Shown here: piece after piece, positions 54,389 through 62,250 of the stretch
Layout of the letters: every line of letters starts with the position of its first letter
Numbering within the stretch: the first letter of the stretch is position 1
Assembly (NCBI RefSeq): GCF_015752045.1
Contig: NZ_JADOUS010000003.1
Location: 186,001 to 250,000 of the forward strand
DNA length: 64,000 nt
Reading direction: 5' to 3'
Source: Arthrobacter_D sp015752045
GTDB taxonomy: Bacteria > Actinomycetota > Actinomycetes > Actinomycetales > Micrococcaceae
The notes under the pieces: model-generated
Told to the model about the DNA's origin: nothing
Seen by the model: the letters and a program-made list of their open reading frames with translations, nothing else
The model's database searches: none
Translations under genes and position numbers: made by a program

Positions 54389-56257
54389 ATGGCGCACCTC
54401 CAGCCTTTCCTGCACGATCTGACCGGCGTGTTCAGCGCACCCATCCAGGCGTGGTCGGATCCCCACGGCCAAATCCGTGCCACAGGTGCGCAGGGCATCC
54501 ATTGCGGGGACGACCGAGTGATCAGCCGGGCCGTGCTGACGGTGGACGGTACGGAACCGGAGTGGGTCAGCGCCCAGGTGAGGTCGGCTCGCCGGGTGGA
54601 CTTCCTGGCAATGGTCCGGATCGAGAATGCCGGCGCGGATCCGCTCGTGCAGCTCACACGCACCCGGACGGCGTCCGCGGAGGGTGTCCGCGAGGTCCTG
54701 CGGATCGAGTCCGCTCTCGATGAACCGTTGACCGTGGCGCTCGCCTGCAGCCTCACGGCGGACAGCACGCCGATGGAGAAGGTGAAGTCCGGCCAGGGGC
54801 CCGGCGCGCCGCTCCGGGTCGACGGGCTGCAGTGGAACTGGCGTAACGACGACACCTCCGCCGTGCTCGATCCCGGCACGGCGTCCGTCTCCTTCGACGG
54901 CGGCGTGATCGACCTCCGGTGGCTGGTCACCGTCGACCCGGGATCGGCGGCAGAAGTGGTCTGGTCGCTGGCGCTGCGGGACGCGGGTGCCCCGATGATC
55001 GCTCCCACCACCGGACCCCTGCAGGTGCCGGCGGTGGGGGATCGCCGCCTCGATCACCTGCTGCGCCGCTCCATCTCGGACCTCAACGGCCTCCGCATGG
55101 CCTCGGCGGATGAGCCTGCAGCGACGTTCCTCGCTGCAGGCGCGCCCTGGTTCTTCACGATGTTCGGCCGTGACTCCCTTATCGCCGCGCGCATGCTGCT
55201 CCCGGTGTCCACGGAGCTCGCCGGCTCGACGCTCGCCGCCCTCGCCTCCCGGCAGGGCGCCGTCAGTGATGCCTCCACGGCCGAGCAGCCGGGCAAGATC
55301 CTCCACGAGGTGCGCCGCGGCACGCTCCAGTTCGAGGAGGGCGGCACCGGGATCGCGCTGCCGCCGGTCTACTACGGCACCATCGACGCCACGCCGCTGT
55401 GGATCATGCTGCTCCACGACGCCTGGCGCGCGGGCCTCGACGACGACGTCGTCGAGCACCTCCTCGATCCGCTCGAGAAGGCGCTGGCCTGGCTGCGCGA
55501 CTTCGGGGACTCGGACGGCGACGGCTTCCTCGAGTATCTCGACACGAGCGGACACGGCCTGGCCAATCAGGGCTGGAAGGACTCCGGTGATTCGATCCGC
55601 TGGCACGACGGCTCCCTCGCCGAGGGGCCGATCGCGCTGAGCGAGGTCCAGGGCTACGCCTACGAGGCGGCCCTCGGGGGAGCGGCCCTGCTCGAGGCCT
55701 TCGGCCGCCCTGGCGCGGACGGCTGGCGCAGCTACGCGGGCTCGCTGGCGGAGCGCTTCAGGGACTCGTTCTGGTGCTCGGATGACACCGGCCGCTACCC
55801 GGCGATTGCCCTCGATGCGCAGAAGCGCGCCGTCGACGGCGTGACGAGCAACATGGGCCACCTCCTCGGTACGGGGATCCTCACGGCCGAGGAGGAAGCC
55901 GTGGTGGTCGCTCGGCTGCTGGACCCGACGATGTTCTCGGGCTTCGGCATCCGGACGGTCTCGACGACGAATGGGGGCTTCTGGCCCACGCGGTACCATG
56001 CCGGGTCCGTGTGGAGCCACGATACCGGCATGATCATCAGCGGGATGCTGCGGGCGGGCTTCGCGGACGAGGCCGCGGTCCTCGCGCTCGGGCTGCTCGA
56101 TGCCGCCGAGGGCTTCGACTGGCGGCTGCCCGAACTCTTCTCGGGGCATGCGGCCGACGACGTCGAGCGGCCGGTGCCCTACCCGGCGTCGTGCCGTCCG
56201 CAGGCGTGGGCCGCAGCCTCCGCCGTGCCGATCGCGCAGGCGCTCGGCGCGCTCTGA
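54389..56257 (+). CDS. glycogen-debranching-type (amylo-alpha-1,6-glucosidase family) protein
   Basis: The 622-residue protein has an N-terminal beta domain of the glycogen debranching type (SDPHGQIRATGAQGIHCGDDRVISRA). An (alpha/alpha)6 toroid follows, with FFTMFGRDSLIAARMLLP near 258, NQGWKDSGDSI near 395 and PTRYHAGSVWSHDTGMI near 535; Asp and Glu residues there are likely catalytic. There is no signal peptide. AAGGAG precedes the ATG. It would trim sugars brought in by the divergent importer. Exact specificity is open. Confidence 0.88.
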   Translation: MAHLQPFLHDLTGVFSAPIQAWSDPHGQIRATGAQGIHCGDDRVISRAVLTVDGTEPEWVSAQVRSARRVDFLAMVRIENAGADPLVQLTRTRTASAEGVREVLRIESALDEPLTVALACSLTADSTPMEKVKSGQGPGAPLRVDGLQWNWRNDDTSAVLDPGTASVSFDGGVIDLRWLVTVDPGSAAEVVWSLALRDAGAPMIAPTTGPLQVPAVGDRRLDHLLRRSISDLNGLRMASADEPAATFLAAGAPWFFTMFGRDSLIAARMLLPVSTELAGSTLAALASRQGAVSDASTAEQPGKILHEVRRGTLQFEEGGTGIALPPVYYGTIDATPLWIMLLHDAWRAGLDDDVVEHLLDPLEKALAWLRDFGDSDGDGFLEYLDTSGHGLANQGWKDSGDSIRWHDGSLAEGPIALSEVQGYAYEAALGGAALLEAFGRPGADGWRSYAGSLAERFRDSFWCSDDTGRYPAIALDAQKRAVDGVTSNMGHLLGTGILTAEEEAVVVARLLDPTMFSGFGIRTVSTTNGGFWPTRYHAGSVWSHDTGMIISGMLRAGFADEAAVLALGLLDAAEGFDWRLPELFSGHAADDVERPVPYPASCRPQAWAAASAVPIAQALGAL

Positions 56258-56292
56258 TGCCCGGCGTCTCCGGGGGTCGACGGGTCGGCGCC

Positions 56293-56829
56293 TCAGTGCA
56301 GGAGGCGCTGGTACAGCAGGTGGTCCTGCCAGGTCCCGGCGATGCGGAGGTAGGACGGCGCCGTCCCGATGAGGCCGAATCCCGCCCGGTGCAGGACCGC
56401 GGTCGACGCAGCGTTGCGCGGCAGGACGGACGCCTCGACGCGATGCAGTCCCAGCTCGTCCCGGGCATGCTGCAACGCTGCCTGCAGGGCGGCCGAGCAG
56501 ACGCCCCGGCCCTGCATCCGCGCGTCGACCCAGTAGCCCACATGGGCGCTGAGGAACGGGCCGCGGACGATGCCGGACAGGGTCATCGTGCCGACGATCC
56601 GCTCGTCCGCCACCAGGACCCACAGCACGTCGGTGCCGGCCGCCAGGCCCTCGAGTCGCCGCGTGATCTGCTCGGCCTGGCCCGCCTCGGCGAAGAAGGC
56701 GTCGTCCCGCAGCGGCTCCCACGGTGCGAGGTGCTCCCGGTTGTCCCGGTATGCCCGGGCGAGGGCGGCGGCGTCGACCGCCGACAGCCCGCGCATGGTC
56801 ACGCCGGATGGCAAGGTGGGGGAGGGCAC
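56293..56829 (-). CDS. GNAT family N-acetyltransferase (RimJ/RimL type)
   Basis: The 178-residue protein has the GNAT acetyl-CoA loop QGRGVCSAALQAALQHARDELGLHRVEASVLPRNAAS near residues 110-146 and AGFGLIGTAPSYLRIAGTWQDHLLYQRLL at the end, typical of ribosomal-protein-type acetyltransferases. The substrate is probably a protein N-terminus. It starts at GTG 56829. It lies between the glucosidase and DUF1801 genes without obvious operon partners. Confidence 0.9.
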   Translation of the reverse strand: MPSPTLPSGVTMRGLSAVDAAALARAYRDNREHLAPWEPLRDDAFFAEAGQAEQITRRLEGLAAGTDVLWVLVADERIVGTMTLSGIVRGPFLSAHVGYWVDARMQGRGVCSAALQAALQHARDELGLHRVEASVLPRNAASTAVLHRAGFGLIGTAPSYLRIAGTWQDHLLYQRLLH

Positions 56830-56930
56830 CCGGCAACTGTAGTCCGGGGTGTCCGGCGCCCTCGGTCACGGTGGTGGGTGCAGGCTCCCTCGGCCCTTCC
56901 TGCTGCTTCCCCCGCTGGCAGACTGTGCAC

Positions 56931-57338
56931 ATGGCCGGAGCCCCTGACGCCCGTATCGACGACTACATCGCCGCCCTGCCCGCCTGGCAGCAGGAGATCT
57001 GCCGCACCGTCCGCCGGGTGGCGCACGAGGCCGATCCTGACGTCGAGGAGACGATCAAGCGCACCCGTCAGCCCCACTTCGTGCTCCACGGCAACGTGTG
57101 CGCTCTTCTCGCCACCAGGGACCACGTCGATGTCTTCCTCTACGACGGCGGCCTGGCCCCCGACCCGCACGGCATCATCACCGGGGGCCACGGCAACGCG
57201 ACAGGCCGGACGATCGCCGTCTACGAGGACCATCCGGTCGCCGAGGACGCGCTCCGGGAGATCTTCCGGGCCGTCATCGCCGACAATCGCGCCGGCGGTT
57301 GGCGCAGCATCACCAAGCATGCCAACCCAGGCCGATGA
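56931..57338 (+). CDS. DUF1801 (YdhG/YjbR-like) domain protein
   Basis: The 135-residue protein reads IDDYIAALPAWQQEICRTVRR, then DVEETIKRTRQPHFVLHG and CALLATRDHVDVFLYDGG, a pattern of DUF1801 proteins whose role is unknown. ATG at 56931 is chosen; upstream codons are not family-like. The stop overlaps an ATGAGCCCG that matches the first codons of the hydrolase gene at 62242, showing an old gene junction (see repeat entries). Confidence 0.85.
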   Translation: MAGAPDARIDDYIAALPAWQQEICRTVRRVAHEADPDVEETIKRTRQPHFVLHGNVCALLATRDHVDVFLYDGGLAPDPHGIITGGHGNATGRTIAVYEDHPVAEDALREIFRAVIADNRAGGWRSITKHANPGR

Positions 57339-57343
57339 GCCCG
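57252..57343 (+). repeat. left 92-bp direct repeat: DUF1801 3' end plus start of a hydrolase gene
   Basis: This segment aligns without gaps to 62159-62250, with 11 mismatches (88% identity, offset 4907). It covers the last 28 DUF1801 codons, its stop, and the first three codons (ATGAGCCCG) of a following gene. Beyond 57343 the similarity ends and the second frame (MSPSPSMRGG) soon stops. The rest of the 304-bp gap to 57642 shows only a small hairpin at 57534-57553 and a terminator. Confidence 0.85.
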
Positions 57344-57585
57344 TCCCCATCCATGAGGGGTGGGGCTCGCCCCCCCCACTCCTGAGGTCCGCCCAGCCAT
57401 GGACATGAAGGGTCTGCTGATCCACGCGGCGGGACGGCGGAACCGGGCTTGTTGGGCAGCGCCTTGCGCAGTGCCGCCAATACTCGACGTGACCTGTACC
57501 TGGACCAGCTCCCTCTAACGTCCGGCGCGCGGTGCTGTCCATTGCCGGACAGCGCAAAGGCGGCAGCATGGTCGGGGGCAGAGCG

Positions 57586-57619
57586 ATGGCGGCGGCCGGG
57601 TCCACCGTGCCGCCGCCAT
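57586..57619 (-). terminator. hairpin after the MBL-rhodanese gene
   Basis: ATGGCGGCGGC (57586-57596) pairs with GCCGCCGCCAT (57609-57619) around a 12-nt loop. It begins 24 bp beyond the minus-strand stop and likely terminates that transcript. Confidence 0.65.
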
Positions 57620-57642
57620 GGCCTGTGTCCAGGGAGACCTGT

Positions 57643-59052
57643 TCAGTTGGCGGACACGGTTTCCCGTGCCTGCTGCGAGGCGGTCCAGGCCGCGTAGCTG
57701 CCGTCGAGTTCGACGACGTCGTAGCCGGCCCGGCGGAGGGCGCTTGCGGCGACCGAGTTCCTGAGTCCGCTCTGGCAGTAGCTGACGATGGTGCCGTCGG
57801 CGGGGAGTTCGTCGAGGTGCCACATGACGCGTCCGCCATTGAGCTGGTGGGCGCCCGGGATGTGTCCTGCGGTGTGTTCGGTGCGGTTCCGGACATCCAG
57901 CACCATGGCGGTGTCGAAACCCTCGAGCTCGGCGGGCTGGATCAGCTTCGGGGTGGTGGCGGGTAGTCCGTCGAGGCTGGTGACGTACCCGGCGACGTTA
58001 TCGATACCGACGCGGACCAGGTGGTCCCACAGCTCCTGGGCCTGGTCCTGGCCGGAGGCGAGCAGGACCAGCGGGTTGTTGTCGGTCTCGGGGTTGACGA
58101 CCCAGGCACCGTGTGTGGCGGGCGTGGGGCGTGCGGGGATGTTCAGGGACCCCGCCACGGTCCCGGTGTGCACCTCGTCGGCGGTGCGGGTGTCGATGAA
58201 CGTGACCGTGTCCGCGGCAATACCCTTGGCGACGTCGTCCTGGTCGAGTTCGGTCAGGGGTGCGCGCTCGCCCATGATGGCGGGGCCGTCGCGGTTCTCG
58301 CGCTTCATCCGGCCGAAATAGGCGTGGGCGTCGGGCTGGCCGTCGAGGAGTTCGTCGATGAAGCCCTGCTCGTCGTTCGCCGCGAGGTAGGGGCCCCACC
58401 AGGAGTAGAGCCGCTCGTAGCCGACGGTGGAGGACGGGATCGCGCCCAGGGCCTTGCCGCAGGCGCTGCCGGCGCCGTGGGCGGGGTGGACCTGCACGTA
58501 GTCGGGCAGGGTCAGGAACTTCTCCTGCAGGCTCCGGAACAGCTGCTTCGCCCCCTCGAAGCGGGTATCGACGCCGCCCGCGGCTTCATCGAGGAGGTCG
58601 GGGCGGCCGAGGTCCCCGGAGAACACGAAGTCCCCTGAGAGCAGGTAGCCGGGCTGGTCGCTGAACGCGCCGTCGGTGACGAGGAAGGACAGGTGCTCGG
58701 GGGTGTGCCCGGGCGTATGGACGGCCTGGATGCTGATGTTGCCGACGGTGATCGCGTCGCCGTCGAACAGGCGGGTCCCGTCGAAGGCGTACTGCCAGTC
58801 CGGTCCGCCTTCGCCGGAGACGTAGATCGTCGCACCGGTGGCGGCGGCCAGTTCGCGGGTGCCCGAGAGGTAGTCCGCGTGGATGTGGGTCTCGGTGACG
58901 GCCACGATCCTCATGTTGTTCTTCGCGGCGAGGTCCTGGTAGACGGCGATGTCGCGGCGGCCGTCGACGACGACCGCCGTCCCGTTGGCCTGGCAGCCGA
59001 TCAGGTAGCTGGCCTGGGCGAGGTCCTCGTCGTAAATGCGTTCGATCAGCAT
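57643..59052 (-). CDS. MBL-fold persulfide-dioxygenase-like protein with two rhodanese domains (CstB-like)
   Basis: The 469-residue protein has an MBL domain (residues 1-250) with HIHAD at 56-60, His116 in TPGHTPEH and Asp141 in SGDFVFSGD, the ligand set of non-haem-iron persulfide dioxygenases. HPAHGAGSACGK follows near 189. Two rhodanese domains follow: at 275-365 the catalytic Cys position is occupied by LLASGQDQ, so this domain is inactive; at 375-460 SYCQSGL places Cys426 as nucleophile. This order matches CstB of Staphylococcus, which detoxifies persulfides. AAGGAG precedes the ATG. Two CsoR/CstR-like palindromes lie upstream. Confidence 0.9.
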   Translation of the reverse strand: MLIERIYDEDLAQASYLIGCQANGTAVVVDGRRDIAVYQDLAAKNNMRIVAVTETHIHADYLSGTRELAAATGATIYVSGEGGPDWQYAFDGTRLFDGDAITVGNISIQAVHTPGHTPEHLSFLVTDGAFSDQPGYLLSGDFVFSGDLGRPDLLDEAAGGVDTRFEGAKQLFRSLQEKFLTLPDYVQVHPAHGAGSACGKALGAIPSSTVGYERLYSWWGPYLAANDEQGFIDELLDGQPDAHAYFGRMKRENRDGPAIMGERAPLTELDQDDVAKGIAADTVTFIDTRTADEVHTGTVAGSLNIPARPTPATHGAWVVNPETDNNPLVLLASGQDQAQELWDHLVRVGIDNVAGYVTSLDGLPATTPKLIQPAELEGFDTAMVLDVRNRTEHTAGHIPGAHQLNGGRVMWHLDELPADGTIVSYCQSGLRNSVAASALRRAGYDVVELDGSYAAWTASQQARETVSAN

Positions 59053-59081
59053 CGGGTACTCCTTCGGTCGGGGCGGTGCTC

Positions 59082-59133
59082 GATACCCCCTGGGGTATCT
59101 AGCTCTCCTTCAGCGTAATACCCCTAGGGGTAT
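59082..59133. promoter_or_regulatory. two CsoR/CstR-like operators upstream of the MBL-rhodanese gene
   Basis: GATACCCCCTGGGGTATC (59082-59099) has perfect 8-bp arms, and ATACCCCTAGGGGTAT (59118-59133) is a perfect palindrome. Such C/G-tract repeats with ATACCC...GGGTAT ends are typical of CsoR/RcnR/CstR family operators. They lie 30-80 bp before the ATG at 59052. The remaining gap to 59384 shows no gene I can support. Confidence 0.75.
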
Positions 59134-59384
59134 ACCGCAAGTGGGCTGCGGCAGGTCGGGAACTGCTCGTGGGCCGGCGGCGGAGCCGGTCCACGATGGA
59201 TGAGGGGGCGTGCCGCCGCCGCGCGTGCGGTCGATTCTCCGGCGGCGGCGTGCAGGTGACGCGGTGGCCGCAGCGGTACCACTCGGTGACCCCGCTCCGG
59301 ACGTCCGCCGGTGCGGCGCCGGGCCGGAGGACCGCGAGTCCGTCGTCCGTGATGATGCGCAACGGTTCGGGCGGGTATCCCGCC

Positions 59385-59747
59385 TCAGGCCTGGTGCCGG
59401 GCTGCATCCGTGCGGAGTTTGTCCAGGTCCAGGTTCTTCACGCCCTGGACGACCTCCTCCAGCCCCGCGGCGTTCAGGGCCCCGGGCTGGGAGAAGACCA
59501 GTGTCTTGTCCTTGAAGGCCATCAGGGTCGGGATGGAGGTGATGCTCGCCGCTGCGGCGAGGGCCTGCTCGGTTTCGGTGTCCACCTTGGCGAAGACGAT
59601 ATCCGGGTGCCTTTCCGCGGCGGCTCCGTAGGTGGGGGCGAACATGCGGCAGGGGCCGCACCATGCTGCCCAGAAGTCGACGAAGACGATGTCGTTCTTC
59701 TCCAGGGTCTCAGCGAGGCTTTGTTCCGTGACGTCGATGGTTGTCAT
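59385..59747 (-). CDS. thioredoxin
   Basis: The 120-residue protein has the classic active site FWAAWCGPCRMFAP near residues 27-40 and cis-Pro in ITSIPTLMAFKD near 75. Full thioredoxin length and fold pattern, no signal peptide. It lies in the sulfur gene cluster, where it could reduce persulfidated rhodanese or low-molecular-weight persulfides. It is transcribed with the rhodanese genes upstream, 54 bp after the nearest. Confidence 0.93.
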   Translation of the reverse strand: MTTIDVTEQSLAETLEKNDIVFVDFWAAWCGPCRMFAPTYGAAAERHPDIVFAKVDTETEQALAAAASITSIPTLMAFKDKTLVFSQPGALNAAGLEEVVQGVKNLDLDKLRTDAARHQA

Positions 59748-59801
59748 GGTCTTTTGTGTCCTTCCGGGTGTGGGACGGGGTGTCGTGGTGGTCCTGAGGG
59801 C

Positions 59802-60098
59802 TCAGGTGGTGGGGAAGCCCGCGCGGGTCCAGGCGGTCATGCCGCCGGCCATGGTGTCCGCGGTGAAGCCGGCACCGTTGAGGGCGTCGGCGACGCTGGC
59901 GGAGCGGTTTCCACTGCGGCAGACGGCGATGATCGGGATCGAGGGGTCCAGCTCGGGCAGGCGTGCCTGCAACTGGCCCATGGGGATGTGCAGGGCACCG
60001 GGAATCATGCCCTCCACGACCTCGAAGTCCTCGCGGACGTCGAGGATGCGGGCGGTAGGGCGTCGTTGTTCGGTTTCCGTGATGGTGATTTCAGCCAT
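59802..60098 (-). CDS. rhodanese-like sulfurtransferase
   Basis: The 98-residue single-domain rhodanese has RILDVREDFEVVEGMIPGALHIPM and the active-site loop CRSGNRS with Cys near residue 60. Its AAGGAG site precedes the ATG at 60098; the longer open frame is not rhodanese-like. The six-residue loop suits transfer of a persulfide sulfur. It lies 26 bp after the next rhodanese gene. Confidence 0.9.
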   Translation of the reverse strand: MAEITITETEQRRPTARILDVREDFEVVEGMIPGALHIPMGQLQARLPELDPSIPIIAVCRSGNRSASVADALNGAGFTADTMAGGMTAWTRAGFPTT

Positions 60099-60124
60099 TG
60101 GATTCTCCTTCGAGGGTGGTGTTC

Positions 60125-60466
60125 TCAGCGGACGGTTTCGCCGGCTTGCCGCCAGGCTGTCATCCCGCCGCGGAGGGAGAAGGCTTCGTAGCCCTTGGCT
60201 GCCAGCAGTTGTGCCGCCGATGCGGAGCGGACTCCGGACTGGCACATGGCGATCACCGGCCGGCCCTGCGGGATTCCGGCAGTGCTTGCCTGGAGTCGGT
60301 CCAGGGGGACGTGCTTGGGCTTCGGTGCCCGACCGGAGCGCCATTCCTGGACTGACCGGACATCGACGAGGGTGGCGCCCGAGGACAGGAGCTCCTTGGC
60401 TTCGGCGACCGAGATCGTCCTGTAGGGCTTGGCGAAGGCTTTCTTCAGGGAATTCAAGAGGCCCAT
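60125..60466 (-). CDS. rhodanese-like sulfurtransferase
   Basis: The 113-residue protein has a short basic N-terminal stretch (LLNSLKKAFAKPYRTIS), then a rhodanese domain with ATLVDVRSVQEWRSG and the active loop CQSGVRS with Cys near residue 74. It differs enough from the neighbouring rhodanese to be a separate paralogue rather than a recent duplicate. It lies 23 bp after the exporter gene on the same strand. Confidence 0.9.
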   Translation of the reverse strand: MGLLNSLKKAFAKPYRTISVAEAKELLSSGATLVDVRSVQEWRSGRAPKPKHVPLDRLQASTAGIPQGRPVIAMCQSGVRSASAAQLLAAKGYEAFSLRGGMTAWRQAGETVR

Positions 60467-60489
60467 GGTGTTCTCCTATCGGTGAGGGG

Positions 60490-61248
60490 TCAGGCGGTGA
60501 CAGTGCTGGCGGTGACCCACGCCGCCACGGCGAAGATGAGTGCCGCGAACGAGACGCGGATGTGTTTGTCCTTCAGTCGTCGGGCGAACCGGGCGGCGAC
60601 CATCGAGCCGAGGATGGCCGGGACGGCGAAGGTCAGCGTGGTCGGCCAATCGATCGTGTATCCGGCGGCGTGGGCGCTGAAACCTGCGGCGGAGTTGATG
60701 ACGATGATCGCCAGGGACGTGCCGACTGCCTGTTTCATGCGCAGGCCGAGGAAGATCGTCAGGGCCGGGGTGATGAGGAAGCCGCCGCCTACACCCAGCA
60801 TGCCGGTGAGGAAGCCTACGAGCAGGCCCACTGCCACCGCCTTGGGTGCGCAGGTCCGGAAAGCCCGGGTGGGACCGGTGCTGCAGGAGCCCTCGCTCTC
60901 GCGGGTCGCGACGAGCATCCGGATGCCGGCGACCACCATGATCAGTGCGAATGCCAGCATCAGGATGTCGGGGTCCACGAGCCGGCCCACGGCCGCCCCA
61001 CCCCAGGCCGCAGGGATGCCCGCTGCTCCGACCAGGGCGATCACGGGCCAGTTCAGGCCTTCGCGGATACGGGGCAGCAACGCGGCCAGGGAGGAGAGCC
61101 CCACGACCAGGAGCGAGGTCGGGATCGCCTGGGCCGGGCTCATGCCTATCCCGTACACCAGGGCCGGAACGGCGATGATCGACCCGCCGCCGCCCACTAC
61201 GCCCAGGACGATACCGACGAGGAGCCCCAGGAGCAGGGCCGCAATCAT
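60490..61248 (-). CDS. TauE/SafE family sulfite exporter-like membrane protein
   Basis: The 252-residue protein has about eight helices. The family motifs VLGVVGGGGSIIAVPALVYGIGM and FLTGMLGVGGGFLITPALTIFLGLRMKQAVGTSL, one in each half, are clear. It should export sulfite, thiosulfate or a sulfonate formed when persulfides are oxidised. The ATG at 61248 overlaps the rhodanese stop (ATGA), as in clusters where an exporter is coupled to a rhodanese. Confidence 0.92.
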   Translation of the reverse strand: MIAALLLGLLVGIVLGVVGGGGSIIAVPALVYGIGMSPAQAIPTSLLVVGLSSLAALLPRIREGLNWPVIALVGAAGIPAAWGGAAVGRLVDPDILMLAFALIMVVAGIRMLVATRESEGSCSTGPTRAFRTCAPKAVAVGLLVGFLTGMLGVGGGFLITPALTIFLGLRMKQAVGTSLAIIVINSAAGFSAHAAGYTIDWPTTLTFAVPAILGSMVAARFARRLKDKHIRVSFAALIFAVAAWVTASTVTA

Positions 61249-61862
61249 GCCGCTGCGGCTCCGTCGGTCGCGGGAACGGGGAGCTGAAGGATGGCGCTCT
61301 CGCGGGTGGGTTCCGTCGTCGCCCTGTTCCAGGGCATCACCGAGAGGGCCTTGCCCATGGCGCAGGTGTTGGTTGCTGCGGAGAACGTCAGACCGGTACC
61401 GATGGCGCCGGCCAGGACGCGGACCTTCGGCGAGATGAACCGGCCTCCTGTCAGGCCCAGCATCACCAGCGAGCCCGCGGCCAGACGGACCTGGCGCTCC
61501 AGGTCCCAGCGGTCCCTGCCCTGGACGACGTCGCCGCCGGCGGCCGCGAAGCCGGGGGCCCCGCCCGTGAGGACGTAGGTGCTGTCCATGCCGGCCTTGC
61601 CGAGGCGTTGGCGTGCCTGCTCGGCGCGGACTCCGGATTGGCATACCAGGACCACGCGGGAGCCCAGCCGTGCGGCGAGTTCATCGGTGTGCTCGGACAG
61701 CAGCGGCAGGGGCACGTTGTAGGAGCCCTTGATGTGCATGGACTCGTACTCGGCGGCGGATCGAACGTCGATCACGATGAGGTCCTCGTGCTCGGTGATC
61801 CAGGTGCGCAGGGTCTCGGGAGCAAGGGCGGTGACGGCTGTGGCCGCGGTGGGGGAAGTCAT
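61245..61862 (-). CDS. rhodanese fused to DUF2892 membrane domain (YgaP-like)
   Basis: The 205-residue protein combines a rhodanese domain (residues 15-115, active loop CQSGVRA with Cys near 76) and a C-terminal DUF2892 region with two membrane helices (RLAAGSLVMLGLTGGRFI and RVLAGAIGTGLTFSAATNTCAMGKALSVMPWN). E. coli YgaP has the same design. It is the first gene of the minus-strand sulfur operon. GAGAGG precedes the ATG at 61862, and three CsoR/CstR-like palindromes lie just upstream. Confidence 0.9.
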   Translation of the reverse strand: MTSPTAATAVTALAPETLRTWITEHEDLIVIDVRSAAEYESMHIKGSYNVPLPLLSEHTDELAARLGSRVVLVCQSGVRAEQARQRLGKAGMDSTYVLTGGAPGFAAAGGDVVQGRDRWDLERQVRLAAGSLVMLGLTGGRFISPKVRVLAGAIGTGLTFSAATNTCAMGKALSVMPWNRATTEPTRESAILQLPVPATDGAAAA

Positions 61863-61890
61863 TGCTGGCCTCTCGGTAGGGGGAAGATGA

Positions 61891-61948
61891 ATACCCCCCC
61901 GAGTATCGCAGATACCCCCGGGGGTAGTCAAAATACCCCCTGGGGTAT
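61891..61948. promoter_or_regulatory. three CsoR/CstR-like operators before the sulfur operon
   Basis: ATACCCCCCCGAGTAT (61891-61906) is imperfect, TACCCCCGGGGGTA (61913-61926) is a perfect palindrome, and ATACCCCCTGGGGTAT (61933-61948) has perfect 7-bp arms. Spacing is about 20 bp, two helical turns. They lie 29-86 bp before the ATG at 61862. Together with the pair at 59082-59133 they mark a common regulon. Confidence 0.75.
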
Positions 61949-62158
61949 AAGGTACGGAGTCCCTCGACCTCGGAGAAAGGGTTCGCCATCATCGCCACGG
62001 GCCTGGAGCAGTGCCGCCTCCGGAAGGACGCGAGCATGGACAGGAAGGACCTCGAGAAGCTCTTCCTGTCCCTCGCCTGACAGCGCCCCGTCCGAGGATG
62101 CCCGGAGAGATCCTGAAAGGCACACGTCGCACGATCCTCCCTCGTTCACGGGCCGGGT

Positions 62159-62250
62159 CTCCGGGAGATCTTCCGGCCCGTCACCGCTGACCACCGCGCG
62201 GGCGGTTGGCGCCGCATCACCAAGCGTGCAAACCTAGGCGGATGAGCCCG
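62159..62250 (+). pseudogene. right 92-bp direct repeat: remnant of a DUF1801 gene joined to the hydrolase start
   Basis: The frame reads LREIFRPVTADHRAGGWRR, continues to the stop at 62243-62245 and matches the last 28 residues of the DUF1801 protein encoded at 56931-57338. No DUF1801 similarity exists before 62159. The stop overlaps the hydrolase ATG (ATGA), as expected of an intact coupled pair. The 379-bp gap 61863-62241 also holds the CsoR-like sites and a short unassigned frame ending at 62080. Confidence 0.85.

Noticed and set aside
54311..56932. 873-codon minus-strand open frame across the glucosidase gene
   Set aside because: Typical antisense shadow in a high-GC gene; no domain motif, and it covers operators and several real genes.
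57449..57697. 82-codon plus-strand frame after DUF1801
   Set aside because: It spans two hairpins and the 3' end of the MBL-rhodanese gene; Cys/Arg-rich shadow composition.
59099..59407. 102-codon minus-strand frame between the MBL gene and thioredoxin
   Set aside because: It runs through the palindrome at 59118-59133 and overlaps the end of the thioredoxin gene; composition is Pro/Arg-rich with no recognisable fold.
62100..62241. Fluoride riboswitch before the hydrolase-crcB operon
   Set aside because: No recognisable riboswitch core; the segment is the DUF1801 remnant and unstructured flank.
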